Below are positions 53,233 through 60,774 of a stretch of DNA of 64,000 nt, one piece after another; within the stretch, counting starts at the first letter, position 1; each line of letters opens with the position of its first letter. The translations under genes and the position numbers were made by a program. The notes under the pieces were generated by a model. That model worked only from the letters and a program-made list of their open reading frames with translations. It had not been told where the DNA came from and did no database searches. The DNA lies in NCBI GenBank assembly GCA_963770245.1, contig CAVYOX010000010.1:124001-188000 (forward strand), in the 5' to 3' direction. This DNA comes from PALSA-270 sp963770245. Its GTDB lineage: Bacteria; Acidobacteriota; Terriglobia; Terriglobales; Acidobacteriaceae.

Positions 53233-55299
53233 ATGCGAGGTCACTCTATGGAAGATGACGCGGGCAGGCTTGCTGGCTCCAGGCCCCGCGGTTCCGGGCG
53301 GACGATTTTACTGTTGGGTATTGTCGGCTGTCTTTGCAGTCTGCCCGGCGCCATGATCTGGATCGAACCGGCGGCGGCGCAAAACTCTTCTCAGTCCCAG
53401 TATTCCACTTTGCCGACCGAGACCCCGGCCCGGTTCGCACCCGTCACCGATAGCTTCGATTATGTTCGGCGGGAGGTAATGATCCCCATGCGCGATGGGG
53501 TACGGCTGCATACCGTCATCCTTGTGCCCAAGGGCGCGAAGGACGCACCGATTCTGCTGACGCGCACGCCCTACAGCGCCAACCAACTTACCAGCCATGA
53601 CCCGCGCGGCGGAGAACAAACCGATGCACCTTCGAGCGCACATCTGGGCTCGATCCTGCACGGCTATGACAATGCAACGGAGGTAATCGTCGAGGGCGGC
53701 TACATCCGAGTGGTTCAGGACGTGCGCGGCAAGTATGGTTCCGAGGGGGACTACGTGATGAACCGCCCCCTGCACGGACCGCAGAATCCGACGCCTGTCG
53801 ATCACGCCACCGACACCTACGACACCATCGATTGGCTGGTGAAGAACATCCCGGAAAGCAACGGGAAGGTTGGTATTCTCGGCATTTCTTACGACGGGTT
53901 CTTGCCCTTGATGGCGCTCGTAAATCCCCATCCAGCGCTGAAAGTAGCCGTGCCGATGAACCCCATGGTCGATGGCTGGATGGGCGATGACTGGTTCCAC
54001 AACGGCGCCTTCCGGCAGCAGAACATGCCGGATATCTACGAGCAGGAAGCAACGCGGAATAACCAAGCCAAGTGGTGGACCAGCCACTTCGACGACTACG
54101 ACATGTTCATGCAGGCGGGCTCGGCGGGCGAACTCGGTCGCCGCCGGGGCCTCGAGCAAGTCGGATTCTGGCGGAAGATTCTTGCGCATCCCACCTACGA
54201 TGCTTTCTGGCGCGATCAGGCCGTCGATCAAGTACTGGCAGCACAACCCCTGAAAGTTCCGGTGATGCTGGTGCACAGCCTGTGGGACCAGGAAGACATC
54301 TACGGTGCAATCGCCGTTTACAAAGCGATCAAGCCGAAGGACACGAACAACGACAAGGTTTTCCTAGTGATCGGCCCCTGGCATCACGGCCAGGAAATCG
54401 ACGATGGCACCAGGCTCGGTGCCGTGAAATTCAACAGCGACACCGCGCTCTATTTTCGCCAGCATATCCTGCGGCCATTTCTCGACCAGTACTTGAAAAA
54501 CGGAGCGCCCAAAGCCGAGATTTCGCCGGTCACTGCGTTTGAAACCGGGACGAATACCTGGGAGCGCCTGCCGGCATGGCCGGCGGGCTGCGCGAACGAA
54601 TGCACGGTGAGCTCCAAGCCTTTGTATCTCAACGCCGCTCTGCAACTGTCCTTTGATGCACCGAAGGCGGGTGACGCACCCTTCGATGAGTACATCTCCG
54701 ATCCGGCCAAACCCGTGCCCTTCCGCGCGCGTCCGATCCAGCCAGTCGGCTACGGGAGTGCCTATACCTGGGCCCAGTGGCTGGTCGACGACCAGCGCGA
54801 GGCGTCGGGCCGTCCGGATGTCGTGGTTTTCGTCTCTGCGGTGGTGCGCGCGCCCACGAAGATCAGTGGGCAACCGGTCGCCAATCTGATCGCCTCTACC
54901 AGCGGCACTGATTCCGACTGGGTGGTAAAGCTGATTGACGTATATCCCGACGAAGTCGCAGGCCAGGCGCCCATGGGAGGCTATCAACTGATGGTGTCGG
55001 CCGACGTTTTCCGTGGCCGCTATCGCGAGAGCCTGGAGACCCCCAAACCGATTTCGGCCGGCCAGCCCCTGCAATACCGCTTCGCCTTACCCACGGCGAA
55101 TCATGTTTTTCTGCCGGGGCACCGGATTATGGTGCAGATTCAGTCCAGCTGGTTTCCTCTGTATGACCGCAACCCGCAGACCTTTGTCCCCAGCATTTTC
55201 TGGGCACAGCCGGGAGATTACCAAAAGGCGGTTCAGAGGATCTACCACACGCCCAGTCAAGCCAGCTTCATCGAACTACCTCTGGTCACGACGCCCTGA
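53233..55299 (+). CDS. CocE/NonD family X-Pro dipeptidyl-peptidase-like hydrolase, exported
   Basis: A 688-residue serine hydrolase with an N-terminal signal or anchor (hydrophobic about 26-40, ILLLGIVGCLCSLPGAMIW, then AAAQ). The alpha/beta-hydrolase core has nucleophile Ser219 in LGISYDGF, an acid in SLWDQED and the His in GPWHHGQ; a C-terminal jelly-roll (from PLYLNAAL) completes the cocaine esterase/glutaryl-7-ACA acylase architecture. Likely substrates are acylated amino acids or esters outside the cytoplasm. Start: ATG 53233 follows a -10 box directly (leaderless); ATG 53248 has GAGGT upstream and would serve a leadered mRNA. Confidence 0.9.
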   Translation: MRGHSMEDDAGRLAGSRPRGSGRTILLLGIVGCLCSLPGAMIWIEPAAAQNSSQSQYSTLPTETPARFAPVTDSFDYVRREVMIPMRDGVRLHTVILVPKGAKDAPILLTRTPYSANQLTSHDPRGGEQTDAPSSAHLGSILHGYDNATEVIVEGGYIRVVQDVRGKYGSEGDYVMNRPLHGPQNPTPVDHATDTYDTIDWLVKNIPESNGKVGILGISYDGFLPLMALVNPHPALKVAVPMNPMVDGWMGDDWFHNGAFRQQNMPDIYEQEATRNNQAKWWTSHFDDYDMFMQAGSAGELGRRRGLEQVGFWRKILAHPTYDAFWRDQAVDQVLAAQPLKVPVMLVHSLWDQEDIYGAIAVYKAIKPKDTNNDKVFLVIGPWHHGQEIDDGTRLGAVKFNSDTALYFRQHILRPFLDQYLKNGAPKAEISPVTAFETGTNTWERLPAWPAGCANECTVSSKPLYLNAALQLSFDAPKAGDAPFDEYISDPAKPVPFRARPIQPVGYGSAYTWAQWLVDDQREASGRPDVVVFVSAVVRAPTKISGQPVANLIASTSGTDSDWVVKLIDVYPDEVAGQAPMGGYQLMVSADVFRGRYRESLETPKPISAGQPLQYRFALPTANHVFLPGHRIMVQIQSSWFPLYDRNPQTFVPSIFWAQPGDYQKAVQRIYHTPSQASFIELPLVTTP

Positions 55300-55394
55300 G
55301 GCCACGGGAAAACATAGCTTTCTCGAGACATCGGTCTCCCCATGGACCGAACGGAACCGGGATCCGCTGCTGAGTTGGGCAGCGATCGCGCCAC

Positions 55395-56213
55395 TTACGC
55401 CGGCACCGCCTTCATCCCGGGGCGCAGCCACCAGATGATCCCCCCGGCGATCACCAGACCGATCGAGATCAATTGTGTTCCCGTCATGGCCCCGCCAAAG
55501 ACTTCGCCGCGGCCGGGATCGCCGCGCAGGAATTCGAGAAAGAACCGCGCCACTCCGTACAGCATGAAAAAGGCGCCCACCACTTGCCCATCGAATTTTC
55601 GGCGGTTCAGCAGCCAGCTCAAAATGAAGAAATTGGCGACTTCGACGGCCGACTCGAAAAGCTGGGTGGGCTCGAGCGCCTGGTTCAGCGGAGTGCCGAC
55701 CAGGGCCGCAGCCAACGGATTGCTAAACGTCACCCCCCAAAAATAATGAGTGGGTTTCCCCCAGCAGCATCCAGCGGCAAAACAACCGAGTCTCCCGATG
55801 GCGTGCCCCAGAGCGAGTCCGGGCGTAAACGCATCGCAGGTCGCGAGCGGAGGCATACGGTGCCGGCGCACGTACCAGGCTGCCGCCGCAAATCCGCCGA
55901 TCAGACCTCCGGAAAAGACTCCACCCGCCTGCAGCGTGTTGAGCGTGAAAATGTCACCCGGATGCGCGGCGTAGGTGCTCCAATCGTTGATAATGTAAAG
56001 AATCTTCGCACCCACGATGCCGCACAGAACCACCACAATCCCCAGGTTCCATGCGTCGTCCCCGTTGATCCCCAGCTTCTCGGAATTGCGGACACTAATC
56101 CACAGCCCGATCAGCACCCCTAGAGACACCAGAAACCCGTAAGTGGGCAGATTGAAATTGCCGATATGAAAGAGTCGAGGAAACACTGTATAGGTTTGAT
56201 GCAGGCCGACCAA
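55395..56213 (-). CDS. lgt: prolipoprotein diacylglyceryl transferase
   Basis: A 272-residue inner-membrane enzyme that attaches diacylglycerol from phosphatidylglycerol to the lipobox cysteine of prolipoproteins. About seven helices and the Lgt signature HAIGRLGCFAAGCCWGKPT are present, together with GGVFSGGLIGG and the RFFLEFLRGD segment near the end. The start is unsure: TTG 56213 gives MVGLHQTYTVFP, while GTG 56186 would begin with the conserved FPRLFHIG. Neither has a ribosome-binding site. It lies downstream of the zapB-zapA cluster on the same strand. Its product serves the lipoproteins seen in this window, such as the TIG protein. Confidence 0.95.
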   Translation of the reverse strand: MVGLHQTYTVFPRLFHIGNFNLPTYGFLVSLGVLIGLWISVRNSEKLGINGDDAWNLGIVVVLCGIVGAKILYIINDWSTYAAHPGDIFTLNTLQAGGVFSGGLIGGFAAAAWYVRRHRMPPLATCDAFTPGLALGHAIGRLGCFAAGCCWGKPTHYFWGVTFSNPLAAALVGTPLNQALEPTQLFESAVEVANFFILSWLLNRRKFDGQVVGAFFMLYGVARFFLEFLRGDPGRGEVFGGAMTGTQLISIGLVIAGGIIWWLRPGMKAVPA

Positions 56214-56635
56214 AATTTGTTACGGCCAGTTTAGCAGGGAATGTCGCTCGGTGGCAGAGCCCAAAAAGCAAGGAATTGCAGGGTGACAAGGCCATCTGAC
56301 CGGGAAAACACGCTCGTGAGGACATGGCGAGCCACCCCTCACGGGACAAGAAACGCATCACCTGCGGCGGGGGTGCCTGGAGCGATTAGGCAAAAGTCGA
56401 CCCACTAGACCGTGTGGTGGGCCGAGAATGAACCCGTCGGTAGACGATGGGAACCCGCCGAGACCCTTTAGGCATCTCCGCGTGGCGGAGCGCTGCACAC
56501 CGGATCAAATTTTCGAGTCAAGCTCCCGTTCATTCGGTGTTGGTTCAAAAATCGGTTACCACCATCACCAACCTTGCAGGTCGACTTTCAAGTTGGATGC
56601 TAGGGGAAAGCCGGCAGCATTGGCAAGAGGGCAGG
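56214..56635. other. non-coding stretch between lgt and the RNA candidate
   Basis: I find no plausible gene here. On the minus strand a tight hairpin CTCCGC/GCGGAG with a three-base loop (56489-56475) and the pair GTTGGT/ACCAAC (about 56571 and 56543) suggest more RNA structure, but no reading frame, tRNA, tmRNA or RNase P signature. Part may belong to a leader of lgt. Confidence 0.4.
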
Positions 56636-56850
56636 GCAAAAAAGTTGGCACTCGGCTTGCCAGCAGTTCTGAGAAGGGCAACCCTCCGGCCAACAATCGC
56701 CGCCGCGAGCGGGCAGAAGTCCAATCACTGCTGGTTGCGAGCGCACCCCCGGTTGCCGGCGGCGACAAGTAGACATGAAGGTGGGTCCGGCCGGACGGGG
56801 GAGGGCGCTAAGGTCGGCCCTTGACGAGGAAAAACTCACGCCTTTCTGGG
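56636..56850 (-). ncRNA. probable structured RNA, candidate 6S RNA
   Basis: A minus-strand element of about 190-215 bases directly downstream of zapA, where 6S RNA (ssrS) lies in many bacteria. A possible -10 box TACTAT (56861-56856) precedes it. Pairing forms a long rod: AAGGGC/GCCCTT (56822-56817 with 56679-56674), TCCGGCC/GGCCGGA (56795-56789 with 56691-56685), an asymmetric internal bubble, and a perfect nine-pair stem (56765-56757 with 56705-56697), ending in a distal loop. A terminator hairpin and T6 close it. Length, bubble and position fit 6S RNA; sequence identity to a known 6S family was not established. Confidence 0.4.
56638..56662 (-). terminator. terminator of the zapA-downstream RNA
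   Basis: On the minus strand TGGCA (56662-56658) pairs with TGCCA (56650-56646) across a seven-base loop, followed by a T6 run (56643-56638). The stem is short but the T tract is good. Confidence 0.5.
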
Positions 56851-56885
56851 GAAGAATAGTAAAGAGACAAAGCAGATGGAGGACA

Positions 56886-57221
56886 CTACCCCGCCCGACG
56901 CTTTTCCTCGAGCACTTCGTCCAGTGCATCCACTAAGTGATGCGCCCGCTTCAAATACTCCACCGCGCCGCCATCCTGATTCCGCTTCAGCAAATGATAT
57001 TCATCGGCAATATTCAGCGCCGCCAAGACCGCGAGCCGCGCCGTGTCCACGGTATGAGTCTGTTCCGCTACCGCCCGCATTTTCGAGTCCACATACTCCG
57101 CGAGTTTGAGGATGTATTCCGCATCCGACCCTCGCAGGTTGTAGCCCTGATCGAAAATTTCCACCCGCACGCTATGGCCGCTGGTGTCTTTCCCCAGCTG
57201 CTGTTTCGTGGCAGTTGCCAT
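56886..57221 (-). CDS. zapA: cell division protein ZapA
   Basis: A 111-residue FtsZ-associated protein that bundles protofilaments at the division ring. The N-terminal globular part has SVRVEIFDQGYNLRGSDAEYILKLAEYVD (in parts: VRVEIFDQGYNLRG), then the helix RAVAEQTHTVDTARLAVLAALNIADEY typical of ZapA, and a coiled-coil C-terminus. ATG 57221 with GAGGAG ten bases upstream is preferred to the longer frame to 57278. It follows zapB by 81 bases and precedes the candidate 6S RNA, matching the order seen in several bacterial groups downstream of pheST. Confidence 0.92.
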   Translation of the reverse strand: MATATKQQLGKDTSGHSVRVEIFDQGYNLRGSDAEYILKLAEYVDSKMRAVAEQTHTVDTARLAVLAALNIADEYHLLKRNQDGGAVEYLKRAHHLVDALDEVLEEKRRAG

Positions 57222-57302
57222 GCTGGTTGTGCTCCTCTCGCGCTGGACGTGGTCGTGGTGTCGGTCCTTGCGGTTCACTGCACCGGGACAGACGAGTCCG
57301 AT

Positions 57303-57599
57303 CTAGCTTGCGGCCTGCTCTTCCGCCAAAGTCTCGATCTGGGCGAGCATCTTCTCCACCCGCCCGCGAATCTCCTCGCGCTCCCTGCGCAGCCGGACGA
57401 CATCACGCCGCAGGCTCTCAGCTTCTTCCTCGCGCTCTTCCAGCTGTTCGCGCAGGCGTTTGACATCCCGCTCCGCTGCGCCGCGCGCCTCGTGCGCCGA
57501 CTTGTACAGCTCAATGGTGCGATAAACTTTCTCTTCCAGAACCTGAAAATCGTCAGCCGGAACCTGTGCCGCCAACTCTTCTGCCAATTTGAGGGACAT
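57303..57599 (-). CDS. zapB: ZapB-like coiled-coil cell division protein
   Basis: A 98-residue protein that is almost entirely coiled coil (about residues 38-95, rich in Glu and Arg with heptad spacing: VKRLREQLEEREEEAESL). The short N-terminus (MSLKLAEELAAQVP) and its place immediately upstream of zapA support a ZapB-type role, linking ZapA at the Z-ring to the chromosome terminus or just crosslinking FtsZ bundles. Coiled coils show little sequence specificity, so the name rests mainly on context. AGGA precedes ATG 57599. Confidence 0.75.
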   Translation of the reverse strand: MSLKLAEELAAQVPADDFQVLEEKVYRTIELYKSAHEARGAAERDVKRLREQLEEREEEAESLRRDVVRLRREREEIRGRVEKMLAQIETLAEEQAAS

Positions 57600-57732
57600 G
57601 ATGGCACTTCCTAACAGGATTTTCGAACTTCAGCGCAGTATACCCCAGAATCCTGTGGACAAATTACTCAAAGGATTACCCCGCAGGGACCAAGCTCCCG
57701 CCTGTCCAACCCAAGCGCCGCTCGGCACTGGC

Positions 57733-58032
57733 TCAGCTCGGCTGCGAGGACGGAGAATCAGAAATGACCATTTCCCACGCCCCACCTGATCCGTCGCAGG
57801 TCTCCACTCCTAACTGAAACCTTCTCGAGCATTGCGCGCATTCGAAAAGATGGTAGATCGAGTTACCCGGCCAGGGGGGGGAATTCAGGACATCCTCGAG
57901 TGGGCATGTGCCGCGGACCAACTTGAGAGTATTCCGGAGCACCAACTCGTGCAGCTGACGAACCAAGGCGCGGTATTCGTATCCCGTGTTGACTCGGAAT
58001 CGCTCGGAAAATCCGTCGCAACGTTCGCACAT
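57733..58032 (-). CDS. small CxxC protein, hypothetical
   Basis: A 99-residue cytoplasmic protein beginning MCERCDGF (Cys2, Cys5) with a second pair in FECAQCSRRF, a likely four-Cys zinc site. Between them lies a helical stretch (YRALVRQLHELVLRNTLKLV) and CPLEDVL. The pattern H/F-x-CxxCxRRFxLxVET resembles small zinc-binding proteins I have seen near housekeeping genes in several phyla, but I cannot give a family name. Codon use fits the strand. It is located between an aminotransferase and zapB, all minus strand. Confidence 0.6.
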   Translation of the reverse strand: MCERCDGFSERFRVNTGYEYRALVRQLHELVLRNTLKLVRGTCPLEDVLNSPPWPGNSIYHLFECAQCSRRFQLGVETCDGSGGAWEMVISDSPSSQPS

Positions 58033-58107
58033 TGCCTTTACGCACCCTAGCTTTAGCCTAGGAAATCCCTGGATTCGCTTTCGGACCTTAGACCGACTGG
58101 ACTGCCT

Positions 58108-59304
58108 TTATCCGCGCAGTTTCCGCAGCCGATCGGCCGCGGCATCGAGAGTCTCGTTCCGCTTGCAAAAGGCAAACCGAACCTGCTGCGCCCCGTCCCG
58201 CGAATCGCGATAAAAACTCGAGCCCGGCACTGCCGCCACACCAACTTCCTTCACGAGATGCCGAGCAAACGCCAAGTCGTCTGCGAAACCGAACCCTCTG
58301 ATATCGGTCATCACGTAATACGCGCCCCGGGGTCGAAAACATCGAAATCCCGCCTCCACCAGGACCGGCATCAGCCGGTCGCGTCGCGCTCGATATCCCT
58401 CCGCCAAACCCTGGTAGTAACTGGCCGGCAAACCCAGCGCCACCGCGCCTGCTTCCTGCAGCGGAGCCGGCGCGCCCACCGTAAGAAAGTCATGCACTTT
58501 GCGAATTCCATCCGCGATCTCCGCCGGCGCCACCGCCCATCCCACGCGCCATCCCGTCACGCTGTAGGTCTTCGACAGCGCATTGATCGTCACCGTGCGC
58601 TCGCTCATTCCGTCAAGCGACGCGATCGAAATGTGCCGTACCCCGTCGTAAAGAATGTGCTCATAAATTTCATCCGCGATCGCGAGCACATCAAACTCCA
58701 CACACAAATCCCGAATCAACTCCAACTCCCCCCGCGCAAACACTTTCCCGGTCGGATTGTTCGGTGTATTTACGATGATCGCCTTCGTCTGTCGATGAAA
58801 CGCCGCTCGCAGCTCACCCTCATCAAAAGTCCAGTCGCCATCGTCGGTGCCCGGCGGACGCAACTTCACAAACCTCGGCCGCGCGCCGGAGAGAACCGCA
58901 TCCGGGCCATAGTTCTCATAAAACGGCTCAAAGATCACCACTTCGTCGCCCGGGTTGCATACCGCCAGCAGGGTGGAAATCATGGCCTCGGTGGCGCCGC
59001 AACACACCGTAACCTGGGTTTCCGCATCCACCGCGATCCCTTGCCATACTCCCATCTGCCGTGCAATCGCCTGCCGCAGCTTCTTGGCTCCCCAGGTAAT
59101 CGCATATTGATTCACGTCACCCGCCACCGCTTCCTGCGCCGCCAGTTTCACCGCAGCGGGAGCGGGAAAGTCCGGGAAGCCCTGGGACAAATTAATCGCC
59201 CCATGCAGCATCGCCTGTCGTGTCATCTCGCGGATGACGGACTCGGTGAAGTGTTCCACTCTTCCGCTCAAGAAGTGCTTCAGCGAATGGACGGCATCAG
59301 TCAT
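58108..59304 (-). CDS. class I/II PLP aminotransferase (methionine/kynurenine aminotransferase-like)
   Basis: A 398-residue fold-type-I aminotransferase. It has INLSQGFPDFPAP near the N-terminus, CCGATEAMISTLLA, FEPFYENYGP, NTPNNPTGKVF, the cofactor DEIYEHILYDG and the Schiff-base Lys in NALSKTYSVTGWRVGW. The NLSQGFPDF and YEHILYDG segments place it with YbdL/kynurenine-oxoglutarate transaminase-like enzymes, which often use methionine, glutamine or aromatic amino acids. The substrate is not fixed by sequence. ATG 59304 is the start. It lies within the minus-strand block between the cytochrome gene and zapB. Confidence 0.92.
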   Translation of the reverse strand: MTDAVHSLKHFLSGRVEHFTESVIREMTRQAMLHGAINLSQGFPDFPAPAAVKLAAQEAVAGDVNQYAITWGAKKLRQAIARQMGVWQGIAVDAETQVTVCCGATEAMISTLLAVCNPGDEVVIFEPFYENYGPDAVLSGARPRFVKLRPPGTDDGDWTFDEGELRAAFHRQTKAIIVNTPNNPTGKVFARGELELIRDLCVEFDVLAIADEIYEHILYDGVRHISIASLDGMSERTVTINALSKTYSVTGWRVGWAVAPAEIADGIRKVHDFLTVGAPAPLQEAGAVALGLPASYYQGLAEGYRARRDRLMPVLVEAGFRCFRPRGAYYVMTDIRGFGFADDLAFARHLVKEVGVAAVPGSSFYRDSRDGAQQVRFAFCKRNETLDAAADRLRKLRG

Positions 59305-59388
59305 GCATTGATTTTAGCGCGGTGCCGGTTTCACCCGGCCTGTTTCCAGTATCCCCCTTCAAACCGTAGCTGCATACGAGAGGAACGT

Positions 59389-60708
59389 CTAGTGCCGAAC
59401 GAAGAAGCGATCTTTGTCCACCTCCGCCGGCACCGCCACGTCAAAGAATCCCACCATCATCTCGTCGTAGGTCTGGTCGCCCCACCGCACCGTGGCATCC
59501 GGATCCGGGTTGTGCGGATTGTTGCGCGAGTTGTCATACCAGGCCACGGCCCGCAGTCGAGTGCCGGCCTCCAGAAAGCGGGGCTCCGCCAAGCGATAGC
59601 TCAACTGCCAATGAAAATGATAGTTCACCCGCAACAACGTCTCGACGGACCCGTCGGGATGCACGATGTCATACTCAAATCGCTTTCCGCGCAAATGCAT
59701 GTGCGGAAAAAAGCTGAGCAACGTCGCATCGTTCGGCAGCGTACCCTCCACTTCCACGCGGAAATCATCCGTATTCGGCGGAATCACGAACGCGTGATCG
59801 TTCAACTGCAGTGTGAGCACCCGCTGCTTCGGCATCTGTTTCGCGAAACTCATCCCAATACAGGTCTGATCGCTTCCCGCCTGCCCATTGGCGGTGTAAT
59901 GCATCTGAAAAACCAGGTCTGACCCCGCGGGAACAAACTTCGCCATGCCATCCGGCCAGTGGTCCGGGGAACTTCCCGGCGCATAGACCAGCATCAGGTC
60001 GCTGGTCGTTCCATGCGCGTCTTGCCGGTCTTCCGGATTGCTGAGCGATGAAGCTGTGAACGGCGTCCCCACCGGAGCGCTGCGCAGCCACTTCGAATCC
60101 GGTGGGCGAATATAGACCACCGCGTGATGTACAAATTGCGGACTGGACGGTCGCACTTCCGCCATCTGCACCCATTGACCTTGCGTGAAGTGCGTAGACA
60201 CAATCTCGTAGGTGTATTCGATGTCGCCATGCGCGGGGATCGGCACGGCCTTGGGCATCTCGAGGACAACATCAGGCTGCGGGATGTTCCACCCCTCGGC
60301 CCACAGCCGCGTCCGTGGCCCATCCTGCGGAGCTCCAGCCGGGAGATCGCCCTCCGCCCAGGACAGGATCGTCCGAACCTCGAGCCGAGTCAGCGACGGA
60401 TCGTCGGAAAAATGCCCGTAGCGCGGATCCGCAAACCACGGCGGCATCATCCCCGACTGCACCGTTTGCGCGATTGCCCCCGCCCAGGGCCGAACCTGCT
60501 CATAGGTCAACAGCGGCATCGGCGCCACTTCGCCCGGCCGATGACACTGCTGGCAATGCTCCTGCAGGATGGGCAGAACGTCTCGATAAAAAGTAGGCTT
60601 GGAAGAAACGGGGACGCTGGTTTGAGCGCGTGCGCTACCTGCGATCCAGATCGCAGCGCCGGCCAGCAAAGTCAGCAGAACAACAACTTTGTGGCGGCCG
60701 AAAGACAC
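59389..60708 (-). CDS. exported c-type cytochrome with copper monooxygenase (PHM-like) domain
   Basis: A 439-residue exported protein (signal peptide about 1-28, ending GSARAQ). An N-terminal c-type heme site, CQQCH (52-56), begins a small cytochrome domain with MPPWFAD. The remaining 270 residues resemble the ascorbate-dependent type II copper monooxygenase (PHM/DBM) fold: HHAVVY (paired His), FQMHYT and PHMHLRGK supply candidate copper ligands. Possibly the heme feeds electrons to copper centres, but the substrate and even enzymatic activity are unknown; similar proteins are annotated only as cytochrome c in Acidobacteria. The start is GTG 60708. It sits between pheT and an aminotransferase. 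Confidence 0.8.
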   Translation of the reverse strand: MSFGRHKVVVLLTLLAGAAIWIAGSARAQTSVPVSSKPTFYRDVLPILQEHCQQCHRPGEVAPMPLLTYEQVRPWAGAIAQTVQSGMMPPWFADPRYGHFSDDPSLTRLEVRTILSWAEGDLPAGAPQDGPRTRLWAEGWNIPQPDVVLEMPKAVPIPAHGDIEYTYEIVSTHFTQGQWVQMAEVRPSSPQFVHHAVVYIRPPDSKWLRSAPVGTPFTASSLSNPEDRQDAHGTTSDLMLVYAPGSSPDHWPDGMAKFVPAGSDLVFQMHYTANGQAGSDQTCIGMSFAKQMPKQRVLTLQLNDHAFVIPPNTDDFRVEVEGTLPNDATLLSFFPHMHLRGKRFEYDIVHPDGSVETLLRVNYHFHWQLSYRLAEPRFLEAGTRLRAVAWYDNSRNNPHNPDPDATVRWGDQTYDEMMVGFFDVAVPAEVDKDRFFVRH

Positions 60709-60774
60709 GGTAACTAGTTTAGCTGTTTCGCGCGGGATCTGGCAGTACTCGCCAGGTCTCTGACGCTGAAATCT

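Noticed and set aside
56390..56885. RNase P RNA or tmRNA in the zapA-lgt gap
   Set aside because: I looked for the GAGGAAAGTCC and ACAGAA-type motifs of RNase P and for a tRNA-like end with a tag reading frame on both strands and found none.
58258..59922. 554-codon plus-strand ORF
   Set aside because: Antisense to the aminotransferase and the cytochrome/monooxygenase genes, both with intact motifs; Arg/His-rich shadow composition.
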